Shown here one piece after another: positions 10,569 through 17,963 of a DNA stretch of 64,000 nt (positions within the stretch are counted from its first letter, which is position 1; each line of letters opens with the position of its first letter). A program made the translations under genes and the position numbers. The notes beneath the pieces were generated by a model that worked only from the letters and a program-made list of their open reading frames with translations, did not search any database and was not told the DNA's origin. Source of the DNA: an uncultured Psychromonas sp. (GTDB lineage Bacteria; Pseudomonadota; Gammaproteobacteria; Enterobacterales; Psychromonadaceae); NCBI RefSeq assembly GCF_947489755.1, contig NZ_CANLFB010000002.1, positions 172,614 through 236,613 on the forward strand, given 5' to 3'.

Positions 10569-11237
10569 TTATTTTAATACGTTTTGAATCCAAGCTGCAA
10601 TATCCACTAGCTGCTCTGCGACGACAGAATGCGGCATCGCATAAGATTGCCATTGTGCTTGATAACCTGCAGCCACTAATAAGGTATTGGCTTTCTTGCC
10701 TGCACTGATTGGCACAACTTCATCTTGTTCACCGTGATGTTGCAAAATAGGTGTTTGTTGGTTTACTGCTGATAGTTCGGTCGGTAATGCTTCTGGATTG
10801 GGTAGATAGCATGACATTGCTAAAATCCCCGCTAACTTTTGTGGGTATCTTAACCCAGAAAATAGACTGATCACGCCACCTTGGCTGAAGCCGGCTAATA
10901 CAATTTTATCTGCTGCAATACCGCTATCAATCTGCTCTTGAATCAGTGCATGGAGGCGTTTCTCTGAAGCCATGACGCCTGTTATGTCAGCTCGGTTATG
11001 TAAATCCATGCTTTTAATATCATACCAAGAACGCATAACCGCACCTTGGTTAATGGTGACTGCTTGTTCTGGGGCATGCGGGAATATAAAACGGATCTGA
11101 TGATCTTGAGGTAATTGTAATGCTGGCACAATAGGAGAAAACCCGGCGCCTGAATCGCCTAAGCCATGTAACCAAATAACACATGATGTTGCTTTTGAAG
11201 ATGGATTAACGATTATTTTTTCTAAGGTTGCAGACAT
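10569..11237 (-). CDS. Carboxylesterase / acyl-protein-thioesterase-like hydrolase
   Basis: Alpha/beta hydrolase of 222 residues in the phospholipase/carboxylesterase family (EstB, YpfH and acyl-protein-thioesterase relatives). The oxyanion motif WLHGLGDSG, nucleophile Ser118 in GFSQGG, Asp172 in EQDEVVP and His203 in MPHSV form the expected triad. No signal peptide, so it should be cytosolic. It would hydrolyse short acyl esters or lysophospholipids; the natural substrate is unknown. AGGGTC precedes the ATG. It appears monocistronic, with a 24-bp tandem repeat upstream. Confidence 0.9.
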   Translation of the reverse strand: MSATLEKIIVNPSSKATSCVIWLHGLGDSGAGFSPIVPALQLPQDHQIRFIFPHAPEQAVTINQGAVMRSWYDIKSMDLHNRADITGVMASEKRLHALIQEQIDSGIAADKIVLAGFSQGGVISLFSGLRYPQKLAGILAMSCYLPNPEALPTELSAVNQQTPILQHHGEQDEVVPISAGKKANTLLVAAGYQAQWQSYAMPHSVVAEQLVDIAAWIQNVLK

Positions 11238-11282
11238 ATATATTGACCCTGTATTTGTTTGTTGATGAGCTTGTGCTTTAGT

Positions 11283-11330
11283 TTATCTATTCGCTTATTT
11301 ATTAACTTATCTATTCTCTTATCTATTAAC
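11283..11330. repeat. 24-bp tandem duplication upstream of the esterase
   Basis: Units at 11283-11306 and 11307-11330 match at 22 of 24 positions (beginning TTATCTATTC and ending ATTAAC). They lie in the gap between the Lrp-type regulator and the esterase start, in the esterase promoter region. Confidence 0.8.
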
Positions 11331-11363
11331 TTCGATAGTGGTTAATTAAATAGTACGTTATTA

Positions 11364-11840
11364 CTAGTCGAGTGGTAAGGCTGTTTTTTTCAATACTTCA
11401 CGTAATACAAAGCTGGAATGCACGCCTGTAACACCTTCAAGCTTAGTGATGTGTCCTAATAGGAATTGCTCATAATGTTGCATATCGCGTACCACGACTT
11501 TTAATAAAAAGTCAGCAGATTGTCCGGTGACAATTAAGCATTCTAATACTTCCGGTAACGCCGTGACTGAGGCTTCAAAGTTTTCAAATCGCTCAGGAGT
11601 ATGTCTATCCATACTGATACCAATCATGGCGGTGAGGTTTAATCCTAACGCGGCACTTTTTAATAGCGTGACATGTTTGTCGATAATGCCTGATTCTTCA
11701 AGTCGTTTAACACGACGAGAACAAGGGGTTGGAGATAAACCAATGCTATCTGCCAACTCTAAATTACTAATGCGGGCATTGCCTTGCATCAGTTGCAATA
11801 TTTGTTTATCTATTCGGTCTAATTTTACGATTGATTGCAT
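11364..11840 (-). CDS. Lrp/AsnC family transcriptional regulator
   Basis: Feast/famine regulator of 158 residues. An N-terminal helix-turn-helix (about 7-60, including LELADSIGLSPTPCSRRVKRLEESGII) is joined to a C-terminal RAM/AsnC ligand-binding domain (about 70-145). Such proteins form octamers and respond to amino acids. It is divergent from leuA, so leucine-responsive control of leuA is a reasonable inference. It is shorter and more divergent than global Lrp and is best seen as an Lrp paralogue. Confidence 0.92.
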   Translation of the reverse strand: MQSIVKLDRIDKQILQLMQGNARISNLELADSIGLSPTPCSRRVKRLEESGIIDKHVTLLKSAALGLNLTAMIGISMDRHTPERFENFEASVTALPEVLECLIVTGQSADFLLKVVVRDMQHYEQFLLGHITKLEGVTGVHSSFVLREVLKKTALPLD

Positions 11841-11895
11841 GGTTATTTCTCAATGTGTATTTAATCACTACGTTTCTTTGTATTTGTAGTTATTT

Positions 11896-11933
11896 GTTGC
11901 AATATTTTGCAGTTATAAGGCTAACTTTGCAAC
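11896..11933. promoter_or_regulatory. Inverted repeat, candidate operator in the lrp-leuA gap
   Basis: GTTGCAA (11896-11902) and TTGCAAC (11927-11933) form an inverted repeat with a 24-bp spacer, with a further TTTGCAG in between. It lies between the divergent Lrp-like regulator and leuA, where such a regulator would bind. Candidate only. Confidence 0.35.
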
Positions 11934-11952
11934 CATTCACTCATAATAATTC

Positions 11953-12078
11953 GCTATAGTTTACAGCATGAATAGCGAGCGAAGTTTCTTATCGGAAATG
12001 GGTGGCAATAACCTTATCATGCTGAGCCAACTCGCTAATTCGCATAAACTACGCTTTACTGTTGCTTTATCGTTATAA
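11953..12078 (+). other. Possible leuA leader with competing hairpins and a short ORF
   Basis: TCGCTAT / ATAGCGA (near 11951-11978) and CAGCATGA / TCATGCTG (11964-11971 and about 12017-12024) form perfect stems that overlap and exclude each other. A 36-codon ORF (ATG 11968, TAA 12076-12078) holds seven leucine codons using five different codons. It has no ribosome site, and no T-run terminator hairpin follows, so classical attenuation is not shown. Confidence 0.25.
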
Positions 12079-12119
12079 TGATAACAATCATATCAAAAAA
12101 TAGTTTTAGGGAATCTCTT

Positions 12120-13856
12120 ATGCCAGTGAATAGCAATCAACCATCTAGTTTTAATCATAAAAAATACCGTGCTTTTGCGCCTATTCAAAAAACCGATAGA
12201 CGTTGGCCTAACCATGTTATTAGTGTTGCACCTGATTGGTGTAGTGTTGATTTAAGAGATGGTAACCAAGCACTTATTGAGCCAATGAGCCCAAGCCAAA
12301 AACTAGAAATGTTTAAGCTATTAGTTGATGTTGGTTTTAAAGAAATTGAAGTAGGTTTCCCTGCAGCCTCTGCCCCTGACTTTGATTTTGTTCGCCAATT
12401 GATTGAAGAAGATTTAATTCCTGACGATGTAACGATTCAAGTATTAACACAAGCAAGAGAGCCGTTGATTGCACGTAGCTTTGAGTCATTAAAAGGCGCG
12501 AAGAAAGCGATTGTTCATTTATATAATTCAACGTCTACAGTGCAGCGTGAACAAGTTTTCAAAAAATCATGTGAAGAAATTAAAGCCATTGCCATCCAGG
12601 GTGCGCAATGGGTAAAAGAGATGGCTTCTCAACAGCCTGATACACGTTGGTCTTTCCAGTATTCTCCTGAAAGCTTTACGGGCACAGAAATGGATTACGC
12701 ATTAGAAGTGTGTGATGCCGTGATTAATGTATGGCAACCAACGCCAGATAATAAAGTGATCATCAATCTACCTGCTACAGTCGAAGTTTCTACTCCGAAC
12801 GTTTATGCCGATCAAATTGAATGGATTAACGATAATATCAGTCATCGTGAAGCCGTTAGAATTAGCTTACATACGCATAATGACCGTGGTTGTGGTGTTG
12901 CTGCTGCTGAGTTAGGTGTGTTAGCAGGTGCTGACCGTATCGAAGGGACATTATTAGGTAACGGCGAACGTACGGGTAACATGGATATCGTAACGATGGC
13001 GATGAATATTTATAGCCAAGGTATTGACCCTGAATTAAATTTATCTGATATGGACCGTATTATTTCTACGGTTGAACGTTGTACTCAATTAGCGGTTCAT
13101 CCACGTCATGCTTATGCTGGCGAATTAGTCTTTGCGGCTTTCTCTGGTAGCCATCAAGATGCGATTAACAAGTGTATGAGTATTGATGCAGAGCAACGTA
13201 AAGAAGACCCTGATGCACATTGGCAAGTGGCTTACTTACCGATTGATCCGCGTGATTTAGGTCGTAGTTATCAGCAAGTGATCCGTATTAATAGTCAATC
13301 AGGTAAGGGCGGTGTCGCTTATGTACTTGAGCAAGACTACGGTATTCAAATGCCGCGTTGGATGCAGGTTGATTTTAGCCCGCATATTCAAGCGTTCGCT
13401 GAGAAAAGTGAAGCTGAAGTCGGGCCTCAAGTAATACATGATATTTTCTCAAGTACTTACTTAAATCCACAACATGCTGTCAATATTGAAAGCTACCAAC
13501 TTAACCGCGAAGGTAGTATTGATACATTACAAGCGCAGTTGACAACACAGAACCAAACGCTTGAATTAAATGGTAAAGGTAAAGGTGTATTGGATGCCTT
13601 TGTGAAAGGCTTAAGCGCCGCTATTGGCCATGACATTGTATTAATTGATTACACTGAGCATGCTTTACCAAGTAAGTTAGGTTCTGAAAATGAACAAGCT
13701 GAAGCGATGGCTTATGTACAAATTAGTATTCAAGGCCACCGTTACTGTGCTGCCTCTAACTGCCACGATATCTTGACAGCCTCTATGCAAGCGGTATTGA
13801 ATGCATTAGGTCGTAGTAATATCAATGTTGCGTCATCTATTTCATTATCTGCTTAA
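12120..13856 (+). CDS. leuA: 2-isopropylmalate synthase, type 2
   Basis: First committed enzyme of leucine synthesis, condensing acetyl-CoA with 2-oxoisovalerate. The 578-residue protein belongs to the longer type 2 LeuA group (as in actinobacteria and pseudomonads). It has the HMGL-like TIM barrel (WCSVDLRDGNQAL near residue 40, HTHNDRGCG metal-binding motif) and a C-terminal regulatory dimer domain (about 450-575) that normally mediates leucine feedback. I chose the ATG at 12120, with AGGGA 7 nt upstream, rather than an in-frame upstream start at 12078. The other leu genes are not nearby. The divergent Lrp-like gene may regulate it. Confidence 0.95.
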   Translation: MPVNSNQPSSFNHKKYRAFAPIQKTDRRWPNHVISVAPDWCSVDLRDGNQALIEPMSPSQKLEMFKLLVDVGFKEIEVGFPAASAPDFDFVRQLIEEDLIPDDVTIQVLTQAREPLIARSFESLKGAKKAIVHLYNSTSTVQREQVFKKSCEEIKAIAIQGAQWVKEMASQQPDTRWSFQYSPESFTGTEMDYALEVCDAVINVWQPTPDNKVIINLPATVEVSTPNVYADQIEWINDNISHREAVRISLHTHNDRGCGVAAAELGVLAGADRIEGTLLGNGERTGNMDIVTMAMNIYSQGIDPELNLSDMDRIISTVERCTQLAVHPRHAYAGELVFAAFSGSHQDAINKCMSIDAEQRKEDPDAHWQVAYLPIDPRDLGRSYQQVIRINSQSGKGGVAYVLEQDYGIQMPRWMQVDFSPHIQAFAEKSEAEVGPQVIHDIFSSTYLNPQHAVNIESYQLNREGSIDTLQAQLTTQNQTLELNGKGKGVLDAFVKGLSAAIGHDIVLIDYTEHALPSKLGSENEQAEAMAYVQISIQGHRYCAASNCHDILTASMQAVLNALGRSNINVASSISLSA

Positions 13857-14372
13857 GCGTTTTAATGATTAATTGGCCATCAATAACTGGCCATAACTGA
13901 TCATCACTATGGCTTCATGAAGCGTTAAATCATGAAGCTATAGTTATATAGTTATATAGTTACATTAATACTTTTTAATTAGGTAATGTAACTCACTCCA
14001 GTAATCAATTCTTCTTAATGAAACTTTTAGCTAAGCTGCTAAAATAAACTCCTCAAAAATTTCCTAAATTAAATTCCAGTCATTCTTTGATTAATTTTAC
14101 TCATTAACACGATTTTATACTGCATCTATTTTTTATAAAAATAACCAGTATTTACATAACGTTTTGTCTTTTATTCACTTTTTACGTGGATCCTTACACG
14201 CAAGCTAAATCGCAGTGTTCTTACTTTTTAAAATACGATAAAAAATAAGTAGGATTAACAATCAATAAATGCAGAAAGAAGTAAACAATTTGTCTGATTG
14301 TTACCAAAGAGATATTGATAAAGTCACCCCTTAAAAGTAGAATGCGAATCATTATCGTCCAGGGAGGTTGTT
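13857..14372. other. Intergenic region between leuA and the orphan response regulator
   Basis: About 515 bp without a gene. An imperfect hairpin at about 13905-13943 (GGCTTCATGA / TCATGAAGC) lies 50 bp after leuA and may act as its 3' structure, although no T-run follows. The right end carries a Fur-like box and a strong ribosome site for the next gene. Confidence 0.5.
14338..14356 (+). promoter_or_regulatory. Fur-like box before the orphan response regulator
   Basis: Matches 15 of 19 positions of the Fur consensus GATAATGATAATCATTATC by hand alignment, including AATCATTATC intact. It ends 16 nt before the ATG, next to the ribosome site, so binding would block transcription or elongation. 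Confidence 0.6.
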
Positions 14373-15194
14373 ATGTCTTATATCGTGGTGGTTAGTGATA
14401 ATCTGCAAAGCAGAAGGTTATTAACACAAGTGCTTACTAAAGCTGCTTATCAGGTCACTTGCTTTAGTGATGTTAAAAGTACTTTAGCTCACTTACAGCA
14501 GCAGGGCGCTGATGTTGTGATATTAGATAATGAGTTTTCGAATGGTTCATTGACAGATATTTTCACTCCTAATACGCTATCTTCTCATGTTGAAAATGCT
14601 CATGAACTACCTGCTCACCTTTCTGAACATAAACGCGATGACTGTCATCAATTTGATGCTCACTTGGTCGCTAAAGAAACACGCAAATTAATTTCAACAA
14701 TATGTAAACATTTTGCTACCCCTATCTTGTTATTGAGTGAGGCTGAAGACCAAGCAAATTTACTGGATAAGTTAAAAGCAGGTGCAGACCAATATCTTAA
14801 TAAACCTTATTCAGAGCAAGCTTTATTGGTACATATAGAAGTTCTCTTACGTCGTGTCGCATTAGAAAAACAACGCGCAACATTTGATAATTGCACTGAA
14901 CGTTTCTCATTTAAAATATCGCGTCTGCCATTAACAGAAACGGAAGTGCAGTTGGTGCAATATTTGAGTAAAAATGATGGTGATATTATCTCTAAAGCGA
15001 CGTTGCAAAAAGAAGTGTTGAAACGAGAATTATCAGCTTTCGATCGGAATTTAGACGTTCATATTAGTAATATCCGCCGTAAAATGTGTAATGCGGGTTT
15101 ATCCAAATTACACATAAAAACAGTCCATGGTAAAGGCTATGCTTTTAGCGAGAAAGTTGCACAATTGTCTTGCATGCTTATGTGTTTTTTATAA
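14373..15194 (+). CDS. Orphan OmpR-type response regulator with His-rich insertion in the receiver
   Basis: DNA-binding response regulator of 273 residues. The C-terminal OmpR winged helix is clear (LTETEVQLVQYL, FDRNLDVHISNIRRKM, TVHGKGYAF), closest in feel to CpxR. The receiver has phospho-acceptor Asp52 (VVILDNEF), switch Ser122 (ILLLSEAED) and the NKP lysine. The usual N-terminal acid pair is reduced to Ser8-Asp9. Asp52 to Ser122 spans 70 residues where about 30 is usual. The roughly 40-residue insertion holds His72, 77, 82, 86, 92 and 97 and Cys91. The C-terminus ends with two cysteines (267 and 271). AGGGAGG precedes the ATG. No kinase is adjacent. A Fur-like box upstream and TonB receptors downstream suggest control of metal uptake. 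Confidence 0.85.
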   Translation: MSYIVVVSDNLQSRRLLTQVLTKAAYQVTCFSDVKSTLAHLQQQGADVVILDNEFSNGSLTDIFTPNTLSSHVENAHELPAHLSEHKRDDCHQFDAHLVAKETRKLISTICKHFATPILLLSEAEDQANLLDKLKAGADQYLNKPYSEQALLVHIEVLLRRVALEKQRATFDNCTERFSFKISRLPLTETEVQLVQYLSKNDGDIISKATLQKEVLKRELSAFDRNLDVHISNIRRKMCNAGLSKLHIKTVHGKGYAFSEKVAQLSCMLMCFL

Positions 15195-15351
15195 TCTATT
15201 TAATTCACCCATACTTTTCCGATTCTATTAAGGTAATTTAATCATTAAGTTACCTTAATATAGTTGTTTTTTTAAGTTCCTTACTTTCTTTTAAATACTT
15301 CAGCCCTCCTTATTTTTGCTTATTAATTACACTCTCTTATTTTTCTTTAAT

Positions 15352-15368
15352 AAATGTAAAGAATGTAA
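15352..15368 (+). promoter_or_regulatory. 17-nt direct-repeat motif, copy 1
   Basis: AAATGTAAAGAATGTAA contains two AATGTAA units 9 nt apart. It lies 7 nt before the Fur-like box of the first TonB receptor. The same motif recurs at 17815, 20457 and 23702. Confidence 0.7.
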
Positions 15369-15375
15369 TTTTGTT

Positions 15376-15394
15376 GTTATTGATAATTATTATC
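15376..15394 (+). promoter_or_regulatory. Fur-like box, first TonB receptor
   Basis: GTTATTGATAATTATTATC matches the 19-bp Fur consensus at 16 of 19 positions by hand alignment. It lies about 95 bp before the receptor ATG. Confidence 0.7.
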
Positions 15395-15489
15395 ACGTAT
15401 TTTTAGCGTGTGTTTCCATCAGTTAGTGTGATTCATCACTCAAATGGAATTGATAATAAACAGGCATTAATGCAAGGGATAAATAGGAA

Positions 15490-17613
15490 ATGTTTAATAG
15501 AAGTCAGTTGTCTATATTAATAGGTGCGACGTTAGCCTCATCTGTAATTTATGTCAGTGCTGCTGAAAATACAGGTATCGAAGCCGATCCTGAAAAGTTA
15601 ATGGTGGTAACTGGTGAGCGCGCTAACTATAAAGCGGACAGCAATACTGGCTCTATGCGCATGGAAATGACTCAACTTGAAACACCGGGGCAAGTTACGG
15701 TGATTGATGAGCAAATTATCGATGAACAACGTGCAACGAAATTAAGTGATGTATTAAAAAATGATTCAAGTGTTTCAGCATTAGGCGATAGTCGTAATCG
15801 TGAACGCTTCTCTTTACGTGGTTTTGAACTGAGCAGTAGCACAGGTTTCTTACGAGATGGAAAACAACATTGGTCTCATTACCGTCAACCTGTTGAATTA
15901 TTACAGTCTGTTGAAGTATTAAAAGGTCCTGCCGGGTTGTTATACGGACAATCAGCACCAGGCGGTCTGATTAACATGGTGTCTAAAAAGCCAACGGCAG
16001 AGACACATGTTGTCTTTAGCCAAGACTTAGGTTCAAACAATTCTACTCGAAGCACACTGGATATTAGTGGCGCCTTAAATAAAGAAAAAACCTTACGCAG
16101 CCGCTTAGTGTTATCGCAACAAAATTATGATTCATGGCGTAGTTATAGTGATGGTTCATCACCTTCAACAGATCGTTTTGTAGGCGGTCTATTTGTTGAT
16201 TACGATCTCAATGATGCTGTGACTCTTTCTGCACATTACGACCGTACAACAGATAATGGCGGTGTTGACTCTGGTGCTTATGTTGTTGCTGGTAAATCAG
16301 TTCTAGGTGACGAATACATTTGGGATACACAATGGTCAAATATCGATAATGAAGTTGAGAATGTCGGTTTTGGTGTTGATGCACAGTTAAATGATAATTG
16401 GTCATTAAACGTGAGCTATAACCATCAAGATTTTAAACGTCATGATGTCGAAAGTTATCCTGTTGAAACATCTTATGATGGAACAACGTATACACAAGCA
16501 GGCAGTGATCGTAGTGATAACTGGATTTTCCAAACGGCGAGTGCTGATTTAGTCGGTGAATTTGATACCGGTAGTATTGGTCATAAAGTCTTAATTGGCA
16601 GTAACTGGTTAGGTTATAGCTATGAGCGTGAGCAGTATTCATTAGTTGGCTCTACAACGACAGTCGGTGAACCAAATTCATCTGCTACGATTGATACAGA
16701 TGCGAGTGTGAAAACAACTGATACAACTTATAATAGTTATGGTTTTTACGTTCAAGACATGATGACTTTTAATGACCAATGGCAAGCACTTGCTGGTTTA
16801 CGTTATGACTTAAAAGTGACACCTGGCGATGATGGCGAATCAGATGAAAGATTAGATGCAATCGTACCTAAAGTTGCATTAATTTATCACCCGACTAGTG
16901 ATGGTTCTATTTACTTAACTTACTCTGAAAGCTTTGAACCTCAGTCTGATGTATCAGACAGTAATGCAACCAATGACGGTGCGTCACTTGACCCAGTCAA
17001 CGGTAAACTTTATGAGTTAGGTACTAAATGGGAATTATTGGATAAACAATTATTTGCTTCTGGTGCTATTTTTCAAATCACTGAAGAAAATTCAACGATT
17101 AATGTGGGTACAGCTGACTCTTATGAAGTAACACAAACGGGTGAACGTGTTCATCGCGGTGTTGAATTCGCCTTCCAAGGTAATATTACTGATGATTTGT
17201 CATTAAGTGGTACAGGTACGTATCTTGATGCTGAATACACAACAGATGCTAATTACCAAGGTAATCGTCCTGCTGATGTGCCTAAGTACGCTGCTAGCCT
17301 TTGGTCTCGTTATCAAGTAACTCATAATACAGATCTTAACTTAGGGGCTACTTATGTCGGTTCACGTTACGGGGATGCTGCAAATACCTTTAAGAAAGAT
17401 GGTTATACTCGTTTTGATTTAGGACTTGCTCATCATTTTCAATATGATCAAAACCTAGAAATGGTATTTCGCGTTAACGTAGAGAACTTACTTGATACAG
17501 ATTACTACGCTGGTGGTGGTTCAACGGGTGATGATTATGCTAGCAACGGAGCACAAAATGTTGTTGTTGGTGAAGGTCGTAACTTTATGGCCACGGTGCA
17601 AGTTCGTTATTAA
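15490..17613 (+). CDS. TonB-dependent siderophore receptor (duplicate copy A)
   Basis: Outer-membrane gated beta-barrel of 707 residues for ferric siderophore uptake. A signal peptide (about 1-24) is followed by a TonB-box region (EKLMVVTG), the plug domain (about 55-170, with LRGF, VEVLKGPAGLLYGQSAPGGLINMVSKKP) and a 22-strand barrel ending in an aromatic residue (VQVRY). The plug signature matches the siderophore receptor class. TAGGAAA precedes the ATG. The next gene is a close paralogue of similar length, and the two share long identical stretches, so they arose by tandem duplication. A Fur-like box and the 17-nt motif lie upstream, and an intrinsic terminator follows. Ligand unknown. Confidence 0.93.
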   Translation: MFNRSQLSILIGATLASSVIYVSAAENTGIEADPEKLMVVTGERANYKADSNTGSMRMEMTQLETPGQVTVIDEQIIDEQRATKLSDVLKNDSSVSALGDSRNRERFSLRGFELSSSTGFLRDGKQHWSHYRQPVELLQSVEVLKGPAGLLYGQSAPGGLINMVSKKPTAETHVVFSQDLGSNNSTRSTLDISGALNKEKTLRSRLVLSQQNYDSWRSYSDGSSPSTDRFVGGLFVDYDLNDAVTLSAHYDRTTDNGGVDSGAYVVAGKSVLGDEYIWDTQWSNIDNEVENVGFGVDAQLNDNWSLNVSYNHQDFKRHDVESYPVETSYDGTTYTQAGSDRSDNWIFQTASADLVGEFDTGSIGHKVLIGSNWLGYSYEREQYSLVGSTTTVGEPNSSATIDTDASVKTTDTTYNSYGFYVQDMMTFNDQWQALAGLRYDLKVTPGDDGESDERLDAIVPKVALIYHPTSDGSIYLTYSESFEPQSDVSDSNATNDGASLDPVNGKLYELGTKWELLDKQLFASGAIFQITEENSTINVGTADSYEVTQTGERVHRGVEFAFQGNITDDLSLSGTGTYLDAEYTTDANYQGNRPADVPKYAASLWSRYQVTHNTDLNLGATYVGSRYGDAANTFKKDGYTRFDLGLAHHFQYDQNLEMVFRVNVENLLDTDYYAGGGSTGDDYASNGAQNVVVGEGRNFMATVQVRY

Positions 17614-17678
17614 AGTCATTTGATTTAATGATTTGTCAGTTCATCACTCATTTTTATTGTTGAGTTATTAACAAATGT

Positions 17679-17706
17679 AACGGCTAGGAAACTAGCCGTT
17701 TTTATT
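17679..17706 (+). terminator. Rho-independent terminator after TonB receptor A
   Basis: AACGGCTAG and CTAGCCGTT form a 9-bp stem with a GAAA tetraloop, followed by TTTATT. Confidence 0.9.
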
Positions 17707-17814
17707 CGCTAAACCCATTATTATTAACACTGCTATTTTTTCTCCTTTTTAAATCCAACGCCTTATTTTTATTAACTTCCATCACTTTTTTAATTTGGAT
17801 GTTTTTTATACTTC

Positions 17815-17831
17815 AAATGTAAAGATTGTAA
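17815..17831 (+). promoter_or_regulatory. 17-nt direct-repeat motif, copy 2
   Basis: AAATGTAAAGATTGTAA, one mismatch to copy 1, again 7 nt before a Fur-like box. Confidence 0.7.
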
Positions 17832-17838
17832 GTTAGTT

Positions 17839-17857
17839 GTTATTGATAATTATTCTC
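17839..17857 (+). promoter_or_regulatory. Fur-like box, second TonB receptor
   Basis: GTTATTGATAATTATTCTC matches the Fur consensus at 15 of 19 positions by hand alignment. It has the same spacing to the 17-nt motif as copy 1. Confidence 0.65.
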
Positions 17858-17963
17858 ATATAGGTTGTGCGCCTTTCTTAGACCATGAGTGTTATAGCAG
17901 GACAGATAACACGATAGTCACAATCAAATAATAATAAAAATAAATGCGTTGGAGCAATGGAAT

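Noticed and set aside
16208..16642. Minus-strand ORFs rich in His, Gln and Tyr inside the TonB receptor genes
   Set aside because: Shadow frames of strongly coding sequence, produced by codon bias on the sense strand.
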